DNA of 64,000 nucleotides from contig CM037788.1 in assembly GCA_021229015.1 (NCBI GenBank), forward strand, positions 55,875,145 through 55,939,144, read 5' to 3'. The stretch comes from Solen grandis. Lineage: Eukaryota > Mollusca > Bivalvia > Adapedonta > Solenidae. The position numbers and the translations under genes were made by a program. The notes beneath the pieces were generated by a model. It searched no databases. It worked only from the letters and a program-made list of their open reading frames with translations, and had not been told where the DNA came from. Below, piece after piece: positions 10,424 to 20,269 of this stretch (its first letter is position 1; every line of letters starts with the position of its first letter).

Positions 10424-10650
10424 TTAGCTCACCTGAGCACAATGTGCTCAAGGTGAGCTTTTGTGATCGCCCTTCGTCCATCATGCGACGTCAACAATTT
10501 GGCTTGTTAACACTCTAGAGGCCATAGTTTTAGGCCAATCTTCATGAAAGTTGGTCAGAATATTTGTCTCCGTAAAATCTTGGACAAATTCGAAATTGGG
10601 GGGAAATTAAAAATTTTTTCTCCATAAAATCCTGGACAAGTTCGAATTTG
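10424..10650 (+). mobile_element. 5' end of a Helentron-like non-autonomous element (copy A)
   Basis: Starts TTAGCTCACCTGAGCACA after a T-run and folds into a terminal hairpin with TGTGCTCAAGGTGAGCT. It continues TTTTGTGATCGCCCTTCGTC, the shared 5' region of this family, and then part of a repeat with GGCCATAGTTTTAGGCCAAT. No matching 3' end (GGGCCATCATGGCCC) follows, so it is 3'-truncated. Copy B keeps about 85 bp more of the repeat core. Confidence 0.7.
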
Positions 10651-11209
10651 GGTCACTTGCTGGCTCTTTGTTAATATTTTTAGCAAAACACACTGCATTC
10701 TTCAGAATGATACTTGTGTCGTGTCAATATACGACAGATGTAATTTAACTAGCAAACGACACGTTTTATCCGAGACCTTTATTAAATGTTAATAGTTTTG
10801 TTTAAGTTCGCCAGAAATATTCCCTCTTAGGATACATAATCCAGTTTTTGAAACAACTTTCATCCCCATCTTTGTGTACACTCATTATAAACGTGTGAAC
10901 TGCAAATGAAAATGAACATTCACTGATTCTATCTGGAAAGGGATCGAGAACAGACAATTGCCCAGCGACACAACACAGGCAAAGTTCCAACTTACTTCTT
11001 ACAAATTTCTACTTAGTATAATGCAATGTCCACCACAATTTACGTGCTCAAGCACAATTGACCTTGCAATTTGTCACCCTACACCAGACCGACCTAAGAA
11101 ATGCAACACATATTGCAAATACAATAAAATTCACAAGTTGAAATTTTCATCCATCTCGTCCGCCCGTTTTAGCACTGATCGGATCTGCTTTCCATTCCCC
11201 AGGGGCAGC
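10651..11209. other. Low-information segment with overlapping short ORFs
   Basis: Frames of 62 residues (minus, 10802-10990) and 84 residues (plus, 10958-11212) overlap here and are kept in copy B, but neither has a recognisable domain and they are mutually antisense. I do not call a gene. Confidence 0.4.
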
Positions 11210-12195
11210 TAACCCAAAGGGGCAAACATCTGTTGTTCCTTCAAATATATTCCAAAAAAACTAAAGCTTCAAATATGCTACAAAAGGCTTAAACTCGAAA
11301 TATGCCACAAAAGGCTTCAACTCAAATATTTCCTAAAGGGTTTTAACTTTATTTATGTGCCAAAAGGCTTCAACAAAAACAAATTTGAAATATGCAAAGG
11401 TTTTAACTTGAATATGCCACAAGTGGCTTCAATAAATACTACAAAAGTTGTAAAACTTGTCTGGCAGGTCTTTAATGAATCTAAATGTATTTACAAAGCT
11501 GCTGAAACAGGACTTCGAAAAAAAACATGACATTACATCATTAGGATTAAAGTGAATTCAGACTGATAATTAAGTCTGATAACTATATTTATATTTTGCT
11601 GTCGGCTTTGCTACAACGGGAGACTTTGACACTTCAAACTAATGTTGATCCTGGGAAACTGAGATTTAGCCCTAATCATCCATGACATCAGCTCAACCGA
11701 ATTGTATGTTATGAGGCAACCCCTTAAAGACTGATACATTGATCTAGGTCGATCCTAGGAAACAGATTCACCCCTATCAACGACGACGACCCATCTCAAC
11801 TCAATCATAAACCGATTCTTTCAAACTGAACTTTTACTTTTAAGAAGATTCCTTAAATGCCCTACCGTCTTACTACCAAACGACACAACCTTTATGAAGT
11901 CTGTATGCTGCTACTTAGAGTTGTTCGTTGGCATTTTAATGCGGCTGTGGAAACCATGCCGGATTTACTTCTCCACCTTATTGCTACAAAAGGTTTCAAA
12001 CTGAAATCTGCCGCACGAGGCTTCAATAATTGACAACGACGGCGTCAAATATGCCTTGCAGGTCTTGCATATACACAAATATCTTAATCAAGCTGCTGAT
12101 ACAGGACTGCTGTGACATACTTCATTAATATTCAAGAGAATTCAAATTGAAAATTAGGTCTGAGAGCTAACTATATACTTTGCTTTCAGGCAATT
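11210..12195. repeat. Iterated 5' region upstream of the retrotransposon ORFs (copy A)
   Basis: Two layers of repetition are visible. First, short imperfect units built on 'AAATATGC(C)ACAAAAGGCTTCAAC' occupy 11240-11450 and recur near 12000. Second, a diverged direct repeat of about 140 bp links 11460-11610 with 12055-12195; both contain CAGGTCTT, AAGCTGCTGAWACAGGACT and an ATTAGGTCTGA-like stretch. It may be the 5' noncoding part of the retrotransposon or older host DNA; the boundary cannot be set. Confidence 0.6.
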
Positions 12196-12418
12196 GTCAA
12201 AACCGCCGATAGGCACCGTCGATGTTGGGCTACTGCCAAAAATGAGGAGGGGAAGGAATCTTCCTGGTACCTGATGAAATGGAGACATCTACAAGTTATT
12301 AAGTTGAAATGTACTTGGCAGAAGTACTATTTGTTACAGGCTGACGTAGTAGTTCCCATTTCCATCAAGCAATTCGTTTCTAAACGGATAGTCAATCAGC
12401 AACAGTTATTGGTAATGT
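12180..12418 (+). pseudogene. Unrecognised ORF upstream of gag, frameshifted (copy A)
   Basis: Copy B encodes about 80 residues here, including GTVDECWATVKNEEGKESSW and then YLMKWRHLQVIKLKCTW. Copy A lacks four bases (GTCGATG|TTGGGC against GTCGATGAATGTTGGGC) and is frameshifted after the VD codons. It has no domain I recognise. In both copies it lies directly upstream of gag and may be part of the retrotransposon leader or an adopted host exon. In copy B the downstream end is interrupted by a transposon. Confidence 0.35.
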
Positions 12419-12525
12419 AATTATTCGGATATACTTTGTCCTTTTCCAACATCACATGGCCATCTACATCGTGTTTTAAACAAGAGAAAAGCAAATTAAT
12501 TAATCCATCATCATCGTTGGCTGCA

Positions 12526-13502
12526 ATGCCGAAAAGTCGTTCAACAAATCAAGAGGCAAATACTGCAATGCCTAAAAGGCAGCGTCGCAGACAGCAGGTC
12601 AACGAGATTGAAGTTTTGCCTGTGTCTGTCGATGTGGACCCCCCAGAACCAGCAGGTAATGTGCAAGGGCAAGGTAACAGGTTTGTTGATTTCGAATGCG
12701 TGCTAAGAAATGAAAACCTATTGAATTCGAACTCCTCATCCGCCGTACCCTCCATCGTAACGGTAACTGGGGATGTTCCATTGGAGCAGATTCGGCTTGG
12801 CTCCGACAGTGTGGCAGCACATGTCACCGAGCCAATTATTAAAAACATTCGGACCAATCAATTTATTAATTTGGCAATCCTGCTTAAAGGTAACATTGAA
12901 TTAAATGACTTTTGTTCAAACGTCCTATACATAAATGAAAGAGGCCAAATCGAGACAAAAACCAGGCAGTCTGTGGACAAAGTGCATTCAATTGAGAGTT
13001 GGACAAACGCTTTTATAGTATTTATGGCAGTTTATTTACGGTTTAACCCTAATCACACGCAAGATTTGCTCCAGTACATGTCTTTAATCCGCGAAGCAGC
13101 GGGTCGTTCAAATTCAATGGCTTGGCGGACTTATGACGAACAGTTTAGGCTCCGTCAATCCTCCAATCCTCAACCCTGGGGCAAGATCAACTCAGACTTG
13201 TGGCTGCGTATTATGACTAGGCCTAATTCTCAACCTAGCATAGCATCATCCCCCACCCCTCAAAAGGGAACTTGTCTGGATTTCAACAACAGTTTTTGCA
13301 ACTGGCCTAACTGCAAATATTTACATGCATGCTCATTTGTGGCCTACCCAATCGCGGTAAAAAGACCTGTTTCAAATTAAATCAAAGTCAAGGAAATGCT
13401 TCTTTTCGGGGAAACCTTTACTCTCGGGGAAACACTACCTTTCGGGGAGGACGAGGCAGCTTTACAACTAGAGGGGGGCTTGCAAAACGCGGTAATAGGT
13501 GA
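12526..13502 (+). pseudogene. gag: gag-like ORF1 of the retrotransposon (copy A, frameshifted)
   Basis: From ATG at 12526 the frame encodes a basic N-terminus with PKRQRRRQQ (a nuclear-localisation-like cluster), a central region without known fold, and a C-terminal CCCH knuckle C-x7-C-x4-C-x3-H (CLDFNNSFCNWPNCKYLH). This knuckle is typical of ORF1 in DIRS/Ngaro-type elements. Near 13337 a small deletion (TCATTTGTGG against TCATTTTGTTG in copy B) shifts the frame to a stop at 13380. It thereby removes an Arg/Gly-rich tail still readable in copy B that ends at 13502 here. An upstream TTG at 12436 is in frame but ATG 12526 is preferred. The 3' end overlaps the RT frame. Confidence 0.8.
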
Positions 13503-15116
13503 TTGTGAACCTGTAAAAACCACGATCGCAGACTCTGCAGCTGTTTTTTCCTTGGCTAAAACTCCCATTAAAATTGATCAATTGCGGAATGAGTTGCAAC
13601 ATTACGATCCACAAAAGGCTTACGCAATCCTTAATGGTTTTACTTTTGGTTTTCCCTTGTACTATACTGGCCCTAGACATCACAGAGATGCCACTTACTT
13701 AAAATCTGTAAATACCAACCCAGAAATAACAGAAATTTTTTAAAGAAATTGAAAATGGTAGGGTGGCTGGTCCTTTTGATTCACGTCCAATACCAACCCT
13801 CCATGTGTCACCTATTGGTCTCGTCCCTAATAAAGAGCCTGATGAATATCGCCTGATTCATCATTTATCTTACCCAGCAGGCGATTCTTTAAATGTTTTT
13901 ATTGCCCCTGAATTATGCTCAGTAGAATATACCCAGTTAGATGAAGCAATACATATGGTTCAAGACCATGGCAGGTGCTGCTTGTTGGGCAAGTCCGATA
14001 TTAAATCAGCCTTCAGACTTTTGCCAGTTTCGCCTCTCGATTTTGATCAGCTAGGTTTTATGTTTGAGGGAAAATATTACTTTGATAAAGCCATGCCTTT
14101 TTGCTGCAGCATTGCTTGCAAAGCGTGGGAATTATTTGCCACTTTCCTTGAATTCTGTGTGTCCCATCATTCAAAGGTTGGTCGTCTCATACATTATTTG
14201 GATGACTTTTTATTTGGAGGGAGAGCCAAGAAAGTTCACTGTGTATCAGTCATGGCAATTTTTCATGAAAAAAATGGGTGCTCTAGGAATTCCAATTTCA
14301 GGAGAAAAACAGGAGGTCCTACCACAAAAATTGCTTTCTTAGGACTTCTCATCGATTCTGAGGAGATGGTAGTTAGAATACCACAGGAAAAAATAAGTGA
14401 ACTCTCTTTGAAAGTGGAAGAATTACTAACTAGGAAGAAATACACATTGAAACAAATGCAATCACTGATAGGTTCATTAAATTTTGCTTGTAGAGCTATT
14501 TTTCCTGGTAAGCCTTTCTGTCGCAGATTAATAAACTCTATTTGCGGCTTAACCAAATCGCACCACCACTTGCATATTTCAGCTGAAATGAAAGGCTGAA
14601 ATGAAAGAAGACCCCTGAATGTGGCAAGTATTTTTCAAACAATTCAATGGCATCTCTGTGTTCCGGTACTGGGTCTCAAGTGAAGACTTGAATTTACTTA
14701 CTGATAGTGCGGGTGGTTACTCCTTGGGTTTTGGAGCATATTTTGCGGGTAGACGTACATATGCCCAGTGGCCTGATTATTGGACTACGTCTGGTATTTT
14801 AGATGACATAACAGTTTTGGAGTTTTTCCCAATCCTGGCCTCAGTAGAGATTTGGGGTGAAAGCCTTAGAAATAAACGAATTCTGTTTCACTGTGATAAC
14901 CTACCTGTGGTTCATATAGTCAATTCCGTGACATCCATTTTCACGCTACTATGTATGAAGCTAAATATCGCTTTTAAGGCTGTGCATGTCCCGGGCAAAT
15001 CTAATCAGATTGCAGATGCATTAAGCAGAGCTCTTTTTCAGAAATTCAGACAACTACATCCAGAGGCAGAACCACACCCAACCCCAGTGCCAGACCATCT
15101 CTGGAAGATCTTGTAG
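13396..15116 (+). pseudogene. pol: Reverse transcriptase-RNase H ORF2 (copy A, multiply broken)
   Basis: Polymerase motifs are readable: SDIKSAFRLLPV (motif A, with its Asp), the YLDDF catalytic box and FLGLLID. RNase H follows with TDSAGG, LEFF, CDN and HVPGKSNQIADALSR, supplying the acidic residues. The frame changes three times: frame 1 to about 13743 (a 5-bp loss relative to copy B), frame 2 to 14599, then frame 3 from 14619. A 13-bp duplication of GCTGAAATGAAAG near 14590 causes the second shift. A TGA (14616-14618) sits at the RT/RNase H junction in both copies. RNase H also lacks 30 bp near 14936 (ten residues) compared with copy B. The end overlaps the recombinase frame. Confidence 0.9.
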
Positions 15117-16010
15117 TTACTTCAAAGTATTTGTTAACAACCAGTCTGGCAGCTTATACCAAAATCGCATATGATAATGCCATATCATCTTTTTGGTCAT
15201 TTTGTCAACAGTATCATTTGACTACTTCCTTGCCTACTTCTAGTAGCCACGTTACCATGTTTATTTCTTTTTGCTTTTAGATGGGATACTCAGCTTCAAC
15301 CATTTCTACTTATATTTCGGGAATAAGTTTCCATCATAAAGTTAGAGAATTACCAGACCCAACACAATCTTTCTTAGTTAAAAAGCTTATAGGGGGTTGC
15401 AAAAGGGTTAACAGACGATACGACATTCGTGCTCCGATTACCGACAGTATTCTCGACCGGAAATACCATACTCTTCCCAATATCTGTTATTCATTTTATG
15501 AAACGACACTGTTCAGAGCCGCTTATCTACTGGCTTACTTCGGCTTAATGCGGCTTAGTGAAGTGGCCTACACTAATTCACTGCAGACTGAGAGACCCCT
15601 GTTTTATTCTGATATCACCATTACCGATGATGCCAGAGCTATACCTGTATCAATTAGAATCTCAAAAACAAATTAGCGGGGTCCAGCAACTACACTGCGA
15701 GTCCCTTCTATTAATGGCCATTTGTGCCCGGTTAAAGCAATACAAGAATATCTAAAGCTATCCTTCAGCACCTGAATGCCAATACCTATTCTGTCATTCA
15801 AATGGTTTACCACTTACTAGGTCTCAATTTGGTGGGGTCTTGGCCAAGTCAGTTAGGAGGTTGGGCCTACCTGATAATCTTTACACCTCACACTCTTTTC
15901 GGATTGGTAGAGCGTCAATCCTTGCTGCTAAAGGGGTATCACATGAAAATATTAGAAAATTGGGTAGATGGAAATCCGCTGCTTATGAACGTTACATCCG
16001 TGACTGTTAA
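15101..16010 (+). pseudogene. Tyrosine recombinase ORF3 (copy A, broken)
   Basis: The N-terminal helical part (LAAYTKIAYDNAISSFWSFC) begins within the end of the RNase H frame. Catalytic parts follow: LLAYFGLMRLSEV holds the first Arg, TSHSFRIGRAS supplies His-x-x-Arg (His codon at 15891), and GRWKSAAYERYIRDC ends the protein with the nucleophilic Tyr, most likely that of YIR. Breaks are a TAG at 15278-15280, a TAG at 15674-15676 (CAG in copy B) and a one-base frameshift near 15765 after YLKLS. The first and last are also in copy B. The enzyme would insert the circular DNA copy by site-specific-type recombination. Confidence 0.9.
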
Positions 16011-16149
16011 TTCTTCCTAGTTGAACTTAGTATAAGTTTACCCGAATATACGGGTTTCCTCATTTATAAACTTAGTCTATAATAGTTTGAGTTTTACTGA
16101 AGATAAAGCTTAAGATTATGTAGATTATATGTAATTTTGTGCCTAAGTC

Positions 16150-16752
16150 TACTTACAGATGTCTGGGTGCTGGGGGACTCACTGGTTAGAAGGGCCTCAG
16201 AAAGGGCATTATTTAGATCTAAGCATCCCAAAGCAAATGACAAATAAGAGGCTCCGATGGTTGGGGTGTGGAGGGATGCATTGGCATCAGTTGATCCCCA
16301 ACATTCAGCATGCCCTGTTGGGCCAGCCAGGTCCCGAGATGATAATAATTCACCTGGGTGGTAATGACATAACCTCTGTCAAACAAGGGAAGCTTATAAA
16401 TAGTATCTAAAGAGACCTTAAATATATTGCATCAGTGTTCCCAAAGGCTTTGGTTGTATGGTCTGATATATTGCCCAGAAAGTCCTGGAGGGGTATAGAT
16501 GGTAGTGCTTCAGCCATCAGACGGATGGAGAAGCACAAGAGAGTCAATCGAGCTGGCCGATAAGTCGCCAGAAACCTGAGCTTAGGTCGTTATATCATAC
16601 ATGAAATTGAGACCAAGACAAGTGGTTTATTTTTGCTGGTAGGTGTGCACCTATCGCCAGTGGGAAAAGACATTTTCTTTAATGCTATTTCAGAATCCAT
16701 TTTGCTGTTCTTTAAAAATAAGGATGTCTTGGTATACGATGCTGACTTATAG
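16150..16752 (+). pseudogene. SGNH-hydrolase domain of the retrotransposon (copy A)
   Basis: Block I is WVLGDSLVRRASERA (Gly-Asp-Ser, about 16164-16208), in a different frame from the rest. Then come RLRWLGCGGMHW, MIIIHLGGNDI (block III, Gly-Asn-Asp), VVWSDILPRKSWRG and GVHLSPVGKDIFFNA (block V, with the catalytic His), ending at TAG 16750-16752. In-frame stops lie at 16408-16410 and 16561-16563. This is the order of the SGNH/GDSL-type hydrolase domain known downstream of the recombinase in some Ngaro-like retrotransposons. The Asp usually paired with the His (D-x-x-H) is not evident here. Copy B should continue into the same domain beyond the window edge. Confidence 0.8.
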
Positions 16753-17464
16753 GCCGTTGAATAGGGGACAAATTTTCAAAATGGTATTTTGCCAAATTTG
16801 CTGTGGCGGTATTCTGGCGGCCGGGGTGGGCGGCAAAGGGATACTTTATATTCAATCGGTGAACTTAGTGTTTGGACACCGTGCCGGTAACGGGGCATTG
16901 AGTACCGCACTAGAGAACTTAGGGGAGCTACTTGTCACGGAGTGTCATTTTTGAAGAACCATGACAGGGCTGTGCTCCCAGTCTGCTAAAAATCATAAGT
17001 CTTTACTTGCTCAGCTTACAATTTTATTCCAAAATATGAAATCATGTATAGGGGAGAGTGATGCCCAGAACACACTAGGGATGTCTGTATTAGCGCGTCA
17101 CTCGCGGAACCCAATTTTAGGCCTTTTGGTATGTTACATTTGTTTTCCGTTAATTTGGAGGAGGAATTTTATATATTGGATTAGATGGACTGGATATTGG
17201 AATTGCTGGAACACATGTTGAAAGATTTATATTTGTTGCTTAAATGTCTTTGGATTATGGCATATATTTTAGAACTGGAGCCTTCCTAACTTCGTGTCGC
17301 TCGCCCCGGCTGCTGGAATCCATAAGCGTTCAAGATACATCCACATTACTATTATTAGTATATGCTTGACGAAATTATGCTATGTAAAACACCGTTGTAT
17401 TATGTATAAGTTTTGAACAGTTTTATTATTGATAAAGTTGTTTACTGATAATGTTGTATTGTTT
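16753..17464. other. Sequence 3' of the SGNH domain, possible retrotransposon 3' end
   Basis: It is richer in GC than its surroundings at 16800-16920 (GGCGGCCGGGGTGGGCGGC). Short frames lack domains. I looked for a match to 11200-12400 that would reveal split direct repeats and saw none. It gives way near 17465 to the palindrome-rich array. Confidence 0.45.
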
Positions 17465-18998
17465 TCTGTCAGTATCCTAAAATAATAGCAAACTCGCTGA
17501 AATTCTACATACTTCAATTCTTATTTTTCATGTAACTCCCTTATACTTGGATCAATTTCAAAACTTTAGGTACCAAAATAATCGTCTGAAAATTCTCTAC
17601 ATTTCACATGCTTTATGTAAATAGGAATATTTTCAATATTTATTAAGATACAAGCTCTTATAAGTCGAGAAAACTGAAAAAATCACCAAAGCTATATACA
17701 CGAATTACTACATAAATCTTAGGTCAATCGTTAAACTTTAAGCATCAAAAGAACTGCCAAACATTGCTCTAGAAATAATATTCATCATCAAATCATAGGT
17801 TTTCGAGGTATAAACTGTTAAACACACTGAGGGTTACCAAATTTTTGTTTTTCCGCCATAACTCAACTGATTCAACCCCGATCATCAAAAACTATATATC
17901 ATCTGAAAGGTCTTTCTAAGCACTACAAATTATACACATAGTGTCTCGATAGAATATTTACCGTTTTTGAGATATTTAAGGCCGAAGAAAAAACCGATAA
18001 TTGATATATGACCTTGACCTTTGGGATTTTCCGGAAACGGAAGTGACATGGCTCCAAAAAAAATCTAATACTTCATCTTCAGACAAAATTTCAAGCAAAT
18101 CATACAAAAAATAAAGCCTACAGGGCTTAAAAACCGTTAAGTTTTAATACGAAAGTTTTTTTAGCATTATGACGTCATGTGACGTCATATGGCGTTCATC
18201 TTTTAAGAATGCAAAGAAAACCTTAAGACAAATATTCACGTCAAATATCAGCTTTCTAGCTCTTCTGGAAGCGATTTTATACGTATTTGAAATTTGACGT
18301 CATAAGTTCGAATCTTGGATTCGCCATAAAACATTTACCTTTTCGAAGTTGGAAAAACGGACACGGGGATGCACAACATGAGCCTAACATACACATTCTG
18401 TGAAATTTTGATGTGAATCGGTCGAGAAATAATGGCTGTAGACCGCTTACAAACTTTTTCACCTGACGTCAAATCTGACGTTATATGACGTCATATGAAT
18501 ATGAAATTCATTGCATCCGAAAGCACATGGTTTGAAATATATGCCATAAAATTTTCATTGTTCTGGACCATTTGCAACACATCGAAATTAACAGAAATAT
18601 AAGAGGAAGAAAAAAAGAAGAAGAAGAAGAAGAAGAACTAGATGTCATTCGTCTAAACAAATGATAGGACTCTCTGCAACCTGTGATAATGCAAAAAGCA
18701 GGAGATAGAAGTTTCATGTAATGACTCACCTCTGGTAGTATTTCATGTTCATGCTGAACAATTGACATTATATTCCGCGAAAAATAAGTGTTTAGTTACG
18801 AAGAAAAAAAAATAAGTAGTAGTAGTAGTATGCTTATGACGTCATATGACGTCACGACTCAAAATATATTAAGAAATGATGCAGAACTGCAAACTGTGTA
18901 AGTTTCAATTTTCTATCTCATCCCGAAGTTCTTTAACACTAAAATGAAATTTTTGGTTCTATGTTCGAATCTTACTTCAGCCACAATACTTCGGTTTT

Positions 18999-20269
18999 TA
19001 GCTCACCTGAGCACAACGTGCTCTTGGTGAGCTTTTGTGATCACCTTTTGTCCGTCGTCCGTCGTCCGTGCGTGCGTCCGTCGTCAACAATTTCTTTAAA
19101 CAACATCTCCTTCTAAACTACTCACTGGATTTTGATAAAACTTCACAGGAATGTTCAGTATGGGGCCCTTTACCAAAGTTGTTAAAATTATTTTGATTGG
19201 TCAAAAATCTAGGTCACAGGAGCTAAAAATAGATTTTAAAAATGAAAATTTAAAAAATCTTCTTCTCCGAAACCACAAGGCTTAGCCTTTTGATGTTTGG
19301 TATGTTGCATGATCTTATGACTCTCTACAAAGATCATACAAATTATGACCCTGAGATCAAAATTGGCCCCGCCCCAGGGGTCACTTGATTTAACAGAGGT
19401 TAATATAGGAAAAACTTGAAAAAATCATCTTCTCCAAAACCACAAGGCCTAGCGTTTTGATTTTTGGTATGTAGCATGATCTTATGATTCTCTACCAAGA
19501 TTGTTCAAATTATGACCCTGGGGTCAAAATTGGCCCCGTCCCAGGGGTCACTTGTTTTAACATAGGCTAATATAGGAAAAAAACTTGAAAACTCTTCTTC
19601 TCAGAAACCACAAGGCGTGGAGTTAAGATATTTGGTGTGTAGCATTGTCTAGTAGATCTCTACCAAGTTTGTTCAAATCATGACCCTGGGGTCAAAATTG
19701 GCCCCGCCCCAGGGGTCACTTGATTTAACATAGGCTAATATAGAAAAAACTTGAAAAATCTTCTTCTCAGAAACCACAAGGCCTGGAGTTTAGATATTTG
19801 GTATGTAGCATGTTCTTATGACTCTCTACCAAGATTGTTAAAATTATGACCCTGGGGTCAAAATTGGCCCTGCCCCAGGGGTCATTTGATTTAACATAGG
19901 CTAATATAGAAAAAAACTTGAAAAATCTTCTTCTCAGAAACCACAAGGCCTACCCTTTTGATTTTTAATATGTAGCATGATCATATAACTCTCTACCAAG
20001 ATTGTTCAAATTATGACCCTGAGGTCAAAATTGGCCCCGCCCCAGGGGTCACCTGATTTAACAAAAAAAACTAGAAAAATCTTCTCAAAAACCACAAGGT
20101 CTGGAGTTTATATATTTGGTATGTAACATGGGCTAATAGACCCTTTACCAAGTTTGCTCAAATCATCACCCTCGGGTCAAAATTGGCTATGCCCCAGGGG
20201 TCACTTGATTTTACATAGCCTAATGATACCAGGTGAGAGATCCAGGGCCATCATGGCCCTCTTGTTCGG
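18999..20269 (+). mobile_element. Helentron-like non-autonomous element with 165-168 bp tandem core
   Basis: The 5' end TTAGCTCACCTGAGCACA makes a hairpin with GTGCTCTTGGTGAGCT; CCGTCGTCCGTCGTCCG follows. The core is six imperfect units of about 165-168 bp, each with ACCACAAGGCCT and CCCCGCCCCAGGGGTCAC. The 3' end is GGGCCATCATGGCCC then TCTTG. Flanks CTTCGGTTT and TTCGGAATT join to give CTTCGGTTTTTCGGAATT, the uninterrupted form seen at about 20699-20715, so the insertion made no target duplication. No protein is encoded. Confidence 0.75.

Larger units (their letters stand above)
641..16137. repeat. Large duplicated block, copy A
   Basis: This block matches 45153-64000 in the same order and orientation, with only scattered substitutions and indels. 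Landmarks pair up throughout: satellite edge 641/45153, hairpin 4881/49375, Harbinger fragment 5332/49822, minisatellite 7245/52590, gag start 12526/60389, recombinase stop 16010/63915. Copy A is shorter mainly because it lacks a 1,959-bp transposon and a 909-bp segment present in copy B, and has fewer minisatellite units. Whether this is a true duplication or two haplotypes is discussed in the findings. Confidence 0.95.
12200..16760 (+). mobile_element. Ngaro/DIRS-like tyrosine-recombinase retrotransposon (copy A, dead)
   Basis: Order of domains: gag with CCCH finger, reverse transcriptase, RNase H, tyrosine recombinase, SGNH hydrolase. There is no integrase and no methyltransferase domain between RNase H and recombinase, which favours Ngaro over DIRS1/PAT. 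Termini were not found: I saw neither the inverted repeats of DIRS1 nor the split direct repeats of Ngaro, so the outer limits are approximate. Such elements replicate through RNA and a presumed circular DNA, and the recombinase integrates them without target duplication. Every ORF carries disabling changes. Confidence 0.85.

Noticed and set aside
12549..12857. Minus-strand ORFs opposite gag (also 60404-60739 and 60412-60717)
   Set aside because: Shadows of gag; in copy B they include a poly-Gly run created by the C tract.
14064..14342. 92-residue ORF inside RT (and 61952-62230)
   Set aside because: Out of frame with the YLDDF-bearing frame; no polymerase motif.
15802..16020. 72-residue ORF (and 63707-63976) within the recombinase
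   Set aside because: Wrong frame. The correct frame carries HSFRIGRAS and AYERYIRDC.
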